Below, piece after piece: positions 7,522 to 15,438 of a DNA stretch of 64,000 bases. How positions within the stretch are numbered: the stretch's first letter is position 1; each line of letters starts with the position of its first letter. Both the position numbers and the translations under genes were made by a program. The notes under the pieces are model-generated. The model did not search any database and was not told where the DNA came from. It saw only the letters and a list, made by a program, of their open reading frames with translations. Source of the stretch: Actinoallomurus sp963850195 (lineage in GTDB: Bacteria > Actinomycetota > Actinomycetes > Streptosporangiales > Streptosporangiaceae); assembly GCA_963850195.1 (NCBI GenBank), contig CAWKKD010000005.1, positions 992,001-1,056,000 of the forward strand, in the 5' to 3' direction.

Positions 7522-7698
7522 ATGATCAACGCAAAGAAGGCAGCAGCCGTCCTCACGCTGGCCCTGGCCGGCTTCGCGGCCGCCGTGGCGGCCCCGGCGT
7601 TCACCGGCTCGCACACCACGCACACCGCCGCCATCGGCTCCGACTTCACGGGCGGCGGCGGCGGCTTCGGTGGCGGCGGCGCCAGCGGCGGCTGGTAA
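7522..7698 (+). CDS. Small secreted glycine-rich peptide, paralogue 4 (Cys-free)
   Basis: 58 residues from ATG 7522, preceded by GAGGAG 4 nt upstream; the ATG at 7510 would consume that site. The signal-like N-terminus is 'MINAKKAAAVLTLALAGFAA', followed by 'THTAAIGSDFTG' and a glycine/phenylalanine run ending Ala-Ser-Gly-Gly-Trp. It has the same gene organisation and spacing as its neighbours. Confidence 0.72.
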   Translation: MINAKKAAAVLTLALAGFAAAVAAPAFTGSHTTHTAAIGSDFTGGGGGFGGGGASGGW

Positions 7699-7738
7699 AC
7701 CCGCACACCCCCACCGTCCCGACGACACTGGGAGAAAA

Positions 7739-7906
7739 ATGATCAACGCAAAGCAGGCATTCGCCGTGCTGACGCTCGCGCTCGCGGGCTTCATCGCGGC
7801 GGTCGCGACCCCGGCCGTGGCCGGCGCGCAGACCTCGCAGACCACCATCAGCGCCGGCGGCTGCTCGGGCTGCGGCGGCGGTGGCGGCGGTGGCGGCGGC
7901 TGGTAA
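7739..7906 (+). CDS. Small secreted glycine-rich peptide, paralogue 5 (Cys type)
   Basis: 55 residues from ATG 7739, with GGGAG 4 nt upstream. The signal-like region is 'MINAKQAFAVLTLALAGFIA'. The predicted mature part repeats paralogue 1 with few changes: 'TSQTTIS', a Cys-Ser-Gly-Cys motif, nine glycines and a final Trp. A strong terminator hairpin follows 34 bp downstream, so this is the last gene of the array. Confidence 0.75.
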   Translation: MINAKQAFAVLTLALAGFIAAVATPAVAGAQTSQTTISAGGCSGCGGGGGGGGGW

Positions 7907-7940
7907 GCCGACCGCCGCATCCCCCCGGATGTGAGTGAGG

Positions 7941-7972
7941 GCTCCGCGCGGCCTCGGCCGCGCGGAGCTCTT
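7941..7972. terminator. Bidirectional terminator between peptide array and ABC exporter
   Basis: A perfect 13-bp GC-rich stem (7941-7953 with 7956-7968) with a 2-nt centre is followed by TCTTTC on the plus strand. It lies exactly between convergent genes ending at 7906 (+) and 7973 (-). Confidence 0.85.
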
Positions 7973-9748
7973 TCAGTCGTCCAGCTGTGCGGCCCAGGAC
8001 GCGTACAGGTCGGCATACCTGCCGGGCCGTGCGGCCAGTTCCTCGTGGGGGCCGCGCTGCACGATGCGCCCCTGGTCGAAGACGATGACCTCGTCGGCGG
8101 CCTCGGCCGTGGACATCCGGTGGGCGATCGAGATGGCGGTACGCCCACGGGTGACGCCCTCGATGGCCCGCTGGAGGCGTACCTCGGTCGCGGGGTCCAC
8201 CGCGGAGGTGGCCTCGTCGAGCACCAGCAGGTCGGGGTCGGCCAGGTAGGCGCGGGCCAGCGCCACGAGCTGCCGCTCCCCCGCCGACAGTGACTCGCCG
8301 CGCTGGCCGACGGGGGTGCGCAGCCCTTCGGGCAGTCCCTCGAGCCAGTCGCCCAGGCCGAGTTCGGTCAGGGCGAGCACGATGTCCTCGTCGGTGGCGT
8401 CGGACTTGCCGTAGCGGATGTTGTCCGCGAGGCCTCCGGCGAACAGGAACCCGTCCTGCGGCACCATCACGATCCGCTCGCGCAGCGAGGAGAATCGGAT
8501 CTCGGGCAGCGGCACGCCGTCGATGTACACGGCGCCGTCCGCGGGGTCCATCAGCCGGGTGAGCAGCTTGGCGAAGGTCGTCTTCCCCGAGCCGGTCTCC
8601 CCCACCACCGCCACGCGTGAGCCCGCCGTGATGTCGGCCGAGACCGCGTGCAGCACGGTCGGCCCGTCCGGGTAGGCGAACGACACGTCCTCGAAGCGCA
8701 CCTCGATCGGCCCGCGCGGCAGCTCGCGGCCGTCGGCGCCGGGGTCGGCGACGTCCGGCCGCGCCTGGAGCACGCCCAGTACGCGGCGCCAGCCGGCGAT
8801 GGCGTTCTGGGCGTCGTTGAGGACCTCGGTGGCCACCTGCATCGGGCTGACGAAGAGCGTGACCAGGAACAGGAACGCGATGAGGCGCCCGGCGGTCAGA
8901 TGCCCGCCGATGCCGAGCGACACCCCGGCCACCACGACGCCGGCGGTGGCGATGGCGGCGGCCAGCTCAGTCGAGGGGAAGGTCAGCGCGACCAGCTTCT
9001 GGGCGTACGTCTGCGCGTCACGGTAGGAGTCCACGGAGACGTCGATGCGGCGCGCGGTGCGCTCCTCGGCGCCGTACGCGCGGATCACCGGCGCGCCGAC
9101 GACCGACTCGCTGACGGCGGAGAGCATGTCGCCGACCTTCTCGCGCGCCGTGCCGTACGCCTTCGACAGCCACTTCTGGAAGATCCGCAGGGCGAAGGCG
9201 AGGGGCGTGAAGACCGCCCAGACGAGCAGCGCGAGCTGCCAGGAGTAGATCACCATCAGCACGCTGGCGACGACGAGCTGGCCGCCGGCGATGATCACCA
9301 TCAGGCCGCCGTACTGCATGAACTGGCTGATCTGGTCGACGTCGCTGGTGACGCGTGAGACGAGCCCGCCGCGCCGCTCGGCGCTCTGGGTGAGCATCGA
9401 CAGGTCGTGGATGTGGCGGAACGCCTTCACCCGCAGGGCGGCCAGGCCGCTCTCGCTGGACCGGTAGAGCCGGACGTTCATCCGGTACGCGGCGATGGCG
9501 GTCACGATGATGGCGGCGCCGCACAGCAGCACGGCGTTGCGGATGAAGCCGATGTCGGGTCCGCCGTCGGCCTGCAGGCCGCGGTCGAGGGTCTGCTGGA
9601 CGGCCACCGGGACGACGATGCGGCCGACCGTGGCCACCAGCGCGAGCAGCAGCGTGATCCCGATGCCCTCATGGAACTCCGGCGTCAGCCGCAAGCCGGT
9701 ACGTAGCGTGCCCAGGCCGGAGCCCTCGTTCGAATCGATGGCGGTCAC
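7973..9748 (-). CDS. ABC exporter half-transporter, canonical ATPase subunit
   Basis: 591 residues: a six-helix exporter membrane domain (about 25-310) followed by an ATPase domain (about 345-580). The ATPase has Walker A 'GETGSGKT', Walker B 'LLVLDEAT' with the catalytic glutamate, and the H-loop 'AHRMST'. The signature loop reads 'LSAGERQ' rather than the consensus 'LSGGQ'. Its start overlaps the stop of the upstream ABC gene by 4 bp (9745-9748), so the two are made together and probably form a heterodimer. The substrate is unknown; drug, lipid or peptide are possible. It converges on the tandem peptide array. Confidence 0.93.
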   Translation of the reverse strand: MTAIDSNEGSGLGTLRTGLRLTPEFHEGIGITLLLALVATVGRIVVPVAVQQTLDRGLQADGGPDIGFIRNAVLLCGAAIIVTAIAAYRMNVRLYRSSESGLAALRVKAFRHIHDLSMLTQSAERRGGLVSRVTSDVDQISQFMQYGGLMVIIAGGQLVVASVLMVIYSWQLALLVWAVFTPLAFALRIFQKWLSKAYGTAREKVGDMLSAVSESVVGAPVIRAYGAEERTARRIDVSVDSYRDAQTYAQKLVALTFPSTELAAAIATAGVVVAGVSLGIGGHLTAGRLIAFLFLVTLFVSPMQVATEVLNDAQNAIAGWRRVLGVLQARPDVADPGADGRELPRGPIEVRFEDVSFAYPDGPTVLHAVSADITAGSRVAVVGETGSGKTTFAKLLTRLMDPADGAVYIDGVPLPEIRFSSLRERIVMVPQDGFLFAGGLADNIRYGKSDATDEDIVLALTELGLGDWLEGLPEGLRTPVGQRGESLSAGERQLVALARAYLADPDLLVLDEATSAVDPATEVRLQRAIEGVTRGRTAISIAHRMSTAEAADEVIVFDQGRIVQRGPHEELAARPGRYADLYASWAAQLDD

Positions 9749-11517
9749 GCCACCGCCTCCTCGTTGTCGTTCCGCTCGTAGGCGGTGACCAGGTCGCGGT
9801 AGCCCTCCAGGCCCGCCAGCAGCGTCGCGTGCGGTCCCTGGCCGGCGACCCGGCCGTGCTCGACGTAGACGACCTCGTCGGCGAGCTCGATGGTCGCCTT
9901 GCGGTAGGCCACCACCACGACGGTCGCCTCGGCGTCGCGCAGGCCGTTGAGGATGCGCGACTCCACCTCGGGGTCGACGCTGGAGGTCGCGTCGTCGAGC
10001 ACGAGCAGGCGCGGGCGCCGTACGAGCGCGCGGGCCAGCGCGAGGCGCTGCCGCTGCCCGCCGGACAGAGTGGCGCCGCGCTCACCGACGCGGGTGGTGA
10101 GCCCGCCCTCGAGCGCGGAGACGAAGCCCTCGGCCTGCGCGAGCCGGAGGGCCTCCCACACGTCCTCGTCGGGGACGTCGAGGCCGAGGGTCACATTGCC
10201 GCGCACTGTGTCGTCGAACAGATACGTCTGCTGCGGGACCAGCGCCGTCGTCCTGGCCAGGCCGCCGTGCTCGACGTCGCGCACGTCCACGCCGTCGAGG
10301 AGGACGTCGCCGCTGGCCGGGTCGACGAGGCGTACGAGGAGGTTGGTGAGGCTGGACTTGCCGGAACCGGTCGGGCCGACCACCGCGATCGTACGGCCGG
10401 GCTCGGCGGTGAAGGCGACGTCGTGCAGCACGTCGCCGGCGGTGTAGCCGAACCGGACGGCGCGCACCTCGAGACGGGCCGGGCCGTCGCCGTCGAGGGA
10501 CTTCTCGCCGTACGGGAGGGAACCGGTGGCGTCCAGTACGCCGCGGACGCGGTCCCAGCCGACGACGCTGCGCGGCACCTCGGCGAGCACCCAGCCGAGG
10601 GCGCGGATCGGGAAGGCCAGCAGCGTGAACAGGTACGCGATGTGGACGAGGTCGCCGGGCGACATCGCGCCGGCGCGCAGGCGCACCGACCCGACGAGCA
10701 GGACGGCGAGGACGCCGAGGTTCGGCATCGCCTCGAGGACGGGGTCGAAGAGGCCGCGGATCCGGCCGACGGCGACGTTGGCGTCCCGCAGCTCGTCCGC
10801 GACGGCGGCGAACCGCTCGGTCTCGGTGTCCTCGCGCCCGAGGGTCTTGACGACGAGGGCGCCGTCGAAGCTCTCGTGCGCGACCTCGCTGACCTCTGCG
10901 CGGAGCTGCTGGGCGCGCGCCGCGATCGGCCCCAGCCGGCGCTGGTAGATGACGTTGAGCCCGGCGACCGCCGGGAAGACGAGGAAGCCGACGAGCGCGA
11001 CCACGGGGTCGGTCAGGAGGATCTCGAGCGCCGCGATCACGAGCATGAGGACCACGCCGACGGCCATCGGCAGCGGCGCGATCGGCGCCCAGGCGGCCTC
11101 GACGTCGGCGTTCGCATTGGACAGGAGTTGACCGGTGGGGTGGCTGTGGTGCCAGGCCAGCGGGAGCCGGAGGTACTGCCGGGTCACCTCGCGCCGGTAC
11201 GTCGCCTGGAGGTTGTACTGCATCATCCCCGCGTAGAGCCGCCGGCCCACGACGCCGAGGGCCTTGAGCGTCGCCATGCCGATGATGGCGAGGGCGCCGC
11301 CGGTGAGCGCGCCCGCGGTGGTGTGCCCGTCGCGGAAGGCCGGCAGCACGACGTCCTGGGTGACGCGCCCGACGATCCAGGCGGCGCCGACCGTGGTGGC
11401 GGCGTAGAGCGCGCTGCCGATGACGGACAGCACGAAGAGGCGTGGTTCCCGCTGGACGGCGACGCGGAGGACCCCCAGGCCTCTCCGCAGGATGTCAGGC
11501 GACACCTTTTCTCGCAT
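9745..11517 (-). CDS. ABC exporter half-transporter, degenerate ATPase subunit
   Basis: 590 residues from ATG 11517, fixed by a GAGGGGGGA ribosome-binding site 5 nt upstream. The membrane domain (about 20-310) is followed by an ATPase domain with Walker A 'GPTGSGKS' and the consensus signature 'LSGGQRQ'. The catalytic glutamate after Walker B is aspartate ('LLVLDDAT') and the H-loop histidine is replaced by tyrosine ('VVAYRKAT'). These changes match the degenerate subunit of asymmetric heterodimeric exporters such as TM287/288 or LmrCD. It pairs with the downstream canonical subunit. The substrate is unknown. Confidence 0.92.
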   Translation of the reverse strand: MREKVSPDILRRGLGVLRVAVQREPRLFVLSVIGSALYAATTVGAAWIVGRVTQDVVLPAFRDGHTTAGALTGGALAIIGMATLKALGVVGRRLYAGMMQYNLQATYRREVTRQYLRLPLAWHHSHPTGQLLSNANADVEAAWAPIAPLPMAVGVVLMLVIAALEILLTDPVVALVGFLVFPAVAGLNVIYQRRLGPIAARAQQLRAEVSEVAHESFDGALVVKTLGREDTETERFAAVADELRDANVAVGRIRGLFDPVLEAMPNLGVLAVLLVGSVRLRAGAMSPGDLVHIAYLFTLLAFPIRALGWVLAEVPRSVVGWDRVRGVLDATGSLPYGEKSLDGDGPARLEVRAVRFGYTAGDVLHDVAFTAEPGRTIAVVGPTGSGKSSLTNLLVRLVDPASGDVLLDGVDVRDVEHGGLARTTALVPQQTYLFDDTVRGNVTLGLDVPDEDVWEALRLAQAEGFVSALEGGLTTRVGERGATLSGGQRQRLALARALVRRPRLLVLDDATSSVDPEVESRILNGLRDAEATVVVVAYRKATIELADEVVYVEHGRVAGQGPHATLLAGLEGYRDLVTAYERNDNEEAVA

Positions 11518-11609
11518 AAATCCCCCCTCGTGGCAGTTTGCGGAGCCGCTAGTTCCTATCACGCGAGGGGCCCGGGTTATTCCTCACGGACCTCGGCGGG
11601 CATACGATC

Positions 11610-12257
11610 ATGAGGATGGGGATACAGAACTGGGCCCGCGGCGAGCGCCTCGCGCTGTGCGACCTGCTCGTCGAGACCGGGCCGGACGCACCGACGCTCT
11701 GTGAGGGCTGGACCACGGCCGATCTCGTGGCCCACCTGCTGGTCAGGGAGCGGCGCCCCGACGCGGCGCCCGGCATCCTGGTCCCGCCGCTCGGCGGCTA
11801 CACCGAGCGGGTCCAGAACCACCTCAAGCGGTCGACGCCGTTCCCGCGGATGATCGAGCAGCTCCGCCAGGGCCCGCCCGCCTGGTCGCTGTTCGGGCTG
11901 CCCGGCGCCGACGCCGCCGCGAACACGGTCGAGTACTTCGTGCACCACGAGGACGTCCTGCGCGCCCAGCCCGGCTGGACGACGCCGCGCGAGCTGCCGG
12001 CCGACGAGCAGGAACAGATCTGGAAGCGCCTGAAGATGGGGCGGTTCTCGCTGCGCCGCGTGCCGGTGGCGATCACGTTCGTCGAGCCCGGCGGCCGTAC
12101 CCAGCAGGTCACCAAGTCCGGGCGGCTGGCGCGGGTGCACGGCCTGCCCAGCGAGCTCCTGCTGTGGGCGGTCGGCCGCAAGGACGTCGCCCGGGTCGAG
12201 CTGACCGGCGAGGCCGAGGCGGTCAACGTTCTCTCGCAGGGACGCTGGCGATTGTGA
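11610..12257 (+). CDS. TIGR03085 family protein (DinB/maleylpyruvate isomerase-like fold)
   Basis: 215 residues. The N-terminus 'RGERLALCDLLVETGPDAPT' with 'LCEGWTTADLVAHLLVRERR' matches TIGR03085, an actinomycete family related to mycothiol-dependent maleylpyruvate isomerases. The conserved histidines that bind metal in the superfamily are at 'VAHLL' and 'FVHHEDVLRA'. The reaction is unknown; thiol-dependent chemistry is plausible. ATG at 11610 or 11616 could start it; no strong ribosome-binding site separates them. It is divergent from the ABC exporter genes. Confidence 0.85.
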   Translation: MRMGIQNWARGERLALCDLLVETGPDAPTLCEGWTTADLVAHLLVRERRPDAAPGILVPPLGGYTERVQNHLKRSTPFPRMIEQLRQGPPAWSLFGLPGADAAANTVEYFVHHEDVLRAQPGWTTPRELPADEQEQIWKRLKMGRFSLRRVPVAITFVEPGGRTQQVTKSGRLARVHGLPSELLLWAVGRKDVARVELTGEAEAVNVLSQGRWRL

Positions 12258-12358
12258 GCGCGACGCGCGCCGGTGACGCCGCACGGCGAGCGTTCTGGAA
12301 CCCCCGCGCCCCGATAATTTACTTGCCCGATTTGTAGTCGAGTGCGCATCCTGCAGCG

Positions 12359-13588
12359 GTGGATAACATCGTCCTGAACTCAGCGGAATCGCTGCACGGC
12401 CGCCTGCAGCGCGGGCGTGGCTGTGCCGCGCGCCGAGCCGCCGGCATCCCCGGCACGGGCGAGCTCGTCTATGACTGCGTACGCCGTGACCCCAGGTGGG
12501 ACACCCTGGAGTCCCGCGGCCTCTACTACGCGCGGCTGCTCGTCGACCTCGAGCTCGGCATCGCCCCGATCGCCGCACACCTGTTCGACCCCGCCGACCA
12601 CGTCGACCAGGACGAGGACCGGACCAACCTGGCGATCGACGTGCTCGGCCACCTCGTACGGCTGGGCCGGCGGGAGGCCGCGTCGCCGCTGCGCCGGTAC
12701 ACCGACGAGGGCGCCAACTGGTACGGAGCGCTCCATCAGCTCGTCGAGCTCGGCGACCCCGCGCTCGCCGAGGGCCTCGACACGATCGCGGCGACCCGCT
12801 GCGACGACATCGAGCTCGCCTGGCTGTGCGGCGTGGACGGCCAGGTGGTGCGGGCGTGGGCGGAGCGGCATCCGCGCATCGCCGCGGCCCGGCGGCCCGA
12901 CATCCGCCCTCACGTGCCGAGGACGGTCGTCGCCGATCGCAGCGACGCCGAGCTGGCGGCCCTGGCGCGGGGCCGTGGCGACAGTGCGACCGCCGCCATC
13001 CTCGAGCTCGGCCGGCGCCGCAGTCCCCTCATCCTCGACCTGGCCGAGGAGTTGCTGCCCGTCGGCGACTACGACGGCCCGCTGTGCCGCGCCGTACGCG
13101 ATCTCGGCCCCGTCGCGCTGGCCCGCGGACGTACCTGGGCGACCGGGGAGCGTTCCTACCGTGACGTCGGGATCGACGTGCTGGCCGCCCACGGGACCGA
13201 GCGGGACGTGCCGGTCCTGCTGGACGCGCTCGAGACCGCGCTCGGCGAGGACGACTGGGACCTGGCCGCCGGCCCGGCGGACGGGCTCGGCCGGTTGCGC
13301 TCCCGCGCCGCTATCCCCCTGCTGCTGCACGGCTGGGAGCAGAGCGCCTGCTCCCACCTGCGTACGAACCTGCTCGGCGCCCTGACCGGCATCGACGCCC
13401 ACGTGGCGGAGCCGTACCTCGTCGAAGGCCTGTGGGACTGCGAGGACGGTGTACGCCGCATCGCCGCCGGAGCCGTGCCCCTCGAGGGCGAGGCACGGAC
13501 TCGGCTGCGACGACTGCGGCAGGAGGCCGCCGAGGACCCCGAGGTACGGTCCGCGGCGGCCGCCCGCCCACTCAGCGATCAAGGGTGA
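12359..13588 (+). CDS. Hypothetical protein with HEAT-like helical repeats
   Basis: 409 residues from GTG 12359; no specific family recognised. The sequence is rich in paired helices of HEAT/armadillo character ('LAIDVLGHLVRLGRREAASP', 'YGALHQLVELGDPALAEGL', 'GIDVLAAHGTERDVPVLLDA', 'LLGALTGIDAHVAEPYLVEG', 'DCEDGVRRIAAGAVPLEGEA'). It has no signal peptide or membrane segment, so it is probably a cytoplasmic protein-binding scaffold. Its 3' end overlaps the convergent FAD-monooxygenase gene by 17 bp. A role in regulation or protein quality control is possible but not shown. Confidence 0.75.
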   Translation: MDNIVLNSAESLHGRLQRGRGCAARRAAGIPGTGELVYDCVRRDPRWDTLESRGLYYARLLVDLELGIAPIAAHLFDPADHVDQDEDRTNLAIDVLGHLVRLGRREAASPLRRYTDEGANWYGALHQLVELGDPALAEGLDTIAATRCDDIELAWLCGVDGQVVRAWAERHPRIAAARRPDIRPHVPRTVVADRSDAELAALARGRGDSATAAILELGRRRSPLILDLAEELLPVGDYDGPLCRAVRDLGPVALARGRTWATGERSYRDVGIDVLAAHGTERDVPVLLDALETALGEDDWDLAAGPADGLGRLRSRAAIPLLLHGWEQSACSHLRTNLLGALTGIDAHVAEPYLVEGLWDCEDGVRRIAAGAVPLEGEARTRLRRLRQEAAEDPEVRSAAAARPLSDQG

Positions 13589-14708
13589 GCTCGGACAGCC
13601 GCATCGCGAGCCTCCTGCGCACCGTGCCGCTCCGCCCGGCGACCGCCATGAGCGTGTTGCGGGCGGCGCGCGCCATGGGCGGGCGCAGCGTGGCGGCGCG
13701 GGTCATCCGGTCGGTCATCGCGAGGACGCCGGCCGCGACGGGGCGGCGCGCGTCCTCGTAGCCGGCCACGGTGCCGTCGGCGATGCGGCGCGCCAGGTCG
13801 GCGGCGTCCTGGATGCCGGTGTTCATGCCCTGGCCGCCGGCCGGGCTGTGCACGTGGGCGGCGTCTCCGGCGAGCAGGATCCGCCCGGCACGGTAGTGGT
13901 CGGCGATCCGGTGGTGGACGCGGAACCGTGAGCTCCAGGTGACCTCAGCGATCTTCGCCGGGTGGACCTCGGGCCCGCGGGCGTCGAGCAGCGCCTGCAG
14001 GTCGGCGAGGCCGGGATGCTCGGGCGGCTCGTCCACGGTGGTCACGATGCGGTGGTGCCCGCCGGGCAGGGGCGCGACCACGAGGAGGCCGTCCGCGGAG
14101 AAGAAGAGCTGCACCTCGTCGGCGGGCAGCGCCCAGTCCAGGCGGACGTCGGCGAGGACGAACGACTGGGCGTACCGCTCGCCGGTGAAGCCGATCCCCG
14201 ACCGCTCGCGTACGACGCTGTGCATGCCGTCGGCGCCGACGACGTAGCGCGCGCGTACCGTCTCGCCGGTCGCGGTCGTCACGGTCGCGCCGTCCTCGTC
14301 CTGCTCGACGCCGGTGACCTCGCACGGCCGGTGGACGTCGCGGCCGAGCTCGCGGACGCGGGCGAGCAGGACCGCCTCGGTGGTGCTCTGGGGGATCATC
14401 AGCGTGTACGGGTGCGTGCTCGGCAGGCCACCGAAGGGCACGTTGAGCAGCACGCGGTCGCGGTCGCGGATGGTGAAGGTCGGCACGATCACGCCCCGGT
14501 CGACGAGCTCGGCCCCGACGCCGACGCCGTCCAGGACCTCGAGGGTCCGGGCGTGCACCACGGCGGCGCGCGAGGTGTTCGCGCCCTCGGCCGCCTTGTC
14601 GAGCAGCGCCACCTCGACTCCGTGGGAGAGCAGGAACGCGGCGAGCGTGAGTCCGGTGGGGCCGGCGCCTACGACGACGACGTCGGTGGTGACGGGAAGC
14701 TTCGACAT
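13572..14708 (-). CDS. FAD-dependent aromatic monooxygenase (PheA/TfdB type)
   Basis: 378 residues with all three class-A flavin monooxygenase signatures: the FAD GxGxxG 'VVVGAGPTGLTLAAFL' at residues 10-25, the central 'YVVGADGMHSVVR' (DG motif, about 155) and the 'LLAGDAAHVHSPAGGQGMN' GD motif (about 275). It probably hydroxylates a small aromatic compound with NAD(P)H; the substrate is unknown. The ATG at 14708 has GGAGG 8 nt upstream. It is divergent from a TetR regulator and the gap carries three related palindromes, so it is likely repressed by that TetR protein. Confidence 0.9.
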   Translation of the reverse strand: MSKLPVTTDVVVVGAGPTGLTLAAFLLSHGVEVALLDKAAEGANTSRAAVVHARTLEVLDGVGVGAELVDRGVIVPTFTIRDRDRVLLNVPFGGLPSTHPYTLMIPQSTTEAVLLARVRELGRDVHRPCEVTGVEQDEDGATVTTATGETVRARYVVGADGMHSVVRERSGIGFTGERYAQSFVLADVRLDWALPADEVQLFFSADGLLVVAPLPGGHHRIVTTVDEPPEHPGLADLQALLDARGPEVHPAKIAEVTWSSRFRVHHRIADHYRAGRILLAGDAAHVHSPAGGQGMNTGIQDAADLARRIADGTVAGYEDARRPVAAGVLAMTDRMTRAATLRPPMARAARNTLMAVAGRSGTVRRRLAMRLSELTLDR

Positions 14709-14725
14709 CTTGGACCTCCAACTAG

Positions 14726-14799
14726 GTCAACACCCGATGGCCAACAACTGTTGACTTCAATGTAGCCACGCCGCGCCCACTTTGCCAACGCCCGTTGGC
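14726..14799. promoter_or_regulatory. Three 16-bp TetR operator palindromes
   Basis: The divergent gap carries GCCAACGCCCGTTGGC (14784-14799, perfect 7-bp arms), GCCAACAACTGTTGAC (14740-14755) and GTCAACACCCGATGGC (14726-14741), all built on G(C/T)CAAC-N4-containing half-sites. The last two overlap by 2 bp. They lie immediately upstream of both tetR (14814) and the monooxygenase (14708), as expected for autorepression plus target repression. Confidence 0.8.
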
Positions 14800-14813
14800 C
14801 TACACTCGTTGAT

Positions 14814-15374
14814 ATGGCCTTCACGCAGCGCTCACAGGACACACGGGCCTCGATCCTCACCGCCGCGCGGCGCCGCTTCGGCGACGACGGCTACGAGCGC
14901 GCCACGATCCGCGCGATCGCGGCGGACGCCGGGATCGACCCGTCGATGGTCATTCGCTACTACGGCTCGAAGGACGGCCTGTTCGCCGCCGCGGTCGACG
15001 TCGACCTGCGCCTGCCCGCGCTGTCCGGCCTGCCGCCGGAACGCCTCGGCGAGGCCCTCGTACGGCACTTCCTGGACCTGTGGGAGGGCGGCGGGGCGAG
15101 CGAGGCGCTGGTCGTACTGCTCCGCTCGGCGGTCACCAACGAGGCCGCGGCCGAGCGCGTACGCGCCGTCTTCGCCACCCAGGTCGCGACCGCCGTCGGC
15201 ATGACCTCGGGCGACGGCAGGACACGCGGCGCGCTCGTCTCGAGCCAGTTCCTGGGCATCGCCCTGTGCCGGTACGTGCTACGGCTGCCCCCGATGGTCG
15301 ATCTCGAGGTGGACACCCTCGTCACCGCGGTCGCGCCGACGATCCAGCGCTACCTGACCGAGCCCCTCGGCTGA
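14814..15374 (+). CDS. TetR family transcriptional regulator
   Basis: 186 residues. The N-terminal helix-turn-helix is typical ('ASILTAARRRFGDDGYERAT', 'IRAIAADAGIDPSMVIRYYG', 'SKDGLFAAAV'), followed by an all-helical ligand domain resembling the TetR_C_17 type ('GEALVRHFLDLWEG', 'SQFLGIALCRYVLRLPPM'). Probably a dimeric repressor of the divergent flavin monooxygenase, binding the three palindromes in the gap. The inducer is unknown. Confidence 0.93.
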   Translation: MAFTQRSQDTRASILTAARRRFGDDGYERATIRAIAADAGIDPSMVIRYYGSKDGLFAAAVDVDLRLPALSGLPPERLGEALVRHFLDLWEGGGASEALVVLLRSAVTNEAAAERVRAVFATQVATAVGMTSGDGRTRGALVSSQFLGIALCRYVLRLPPMVDLEVDTLVTAVAPTIQRYLTEPLG

Positions 15375-15438
15375 GGCCTCACCGGTGGACGACCACACCG
15401 GTCGTCGCGGCGCCGACGTGGAAGTGGCCGGCTCGGTT

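Larger units (their letters stand above)
6829..7906 (+). repeat. Five-copy tandem gene array
   Basis: The five peptide genes start at 6844, 7061, 7297, 7522 and 7739, that is 217, 236, 225 and 217 bp apart. The spacers are also related: several carry a TTCACA block followed by TGGGAGCA or GAGGAGCA before the start codon. The duplicated unit is therefore spacer plus gene, about 220 bp. Copies run Cys-type, Cys-free x3, Cys-type. Confidence 0.85.

Noticed and set aside
6844..7906. Microcin B17-like thiazole/oxazole peptides suggested by the Cys/Ser/poly-Gly sequence
   Set aside because: Three of five copies lack cysteine, all have Sec-like signal regions, and no cyclodehydratase or other modification gene is in the window.
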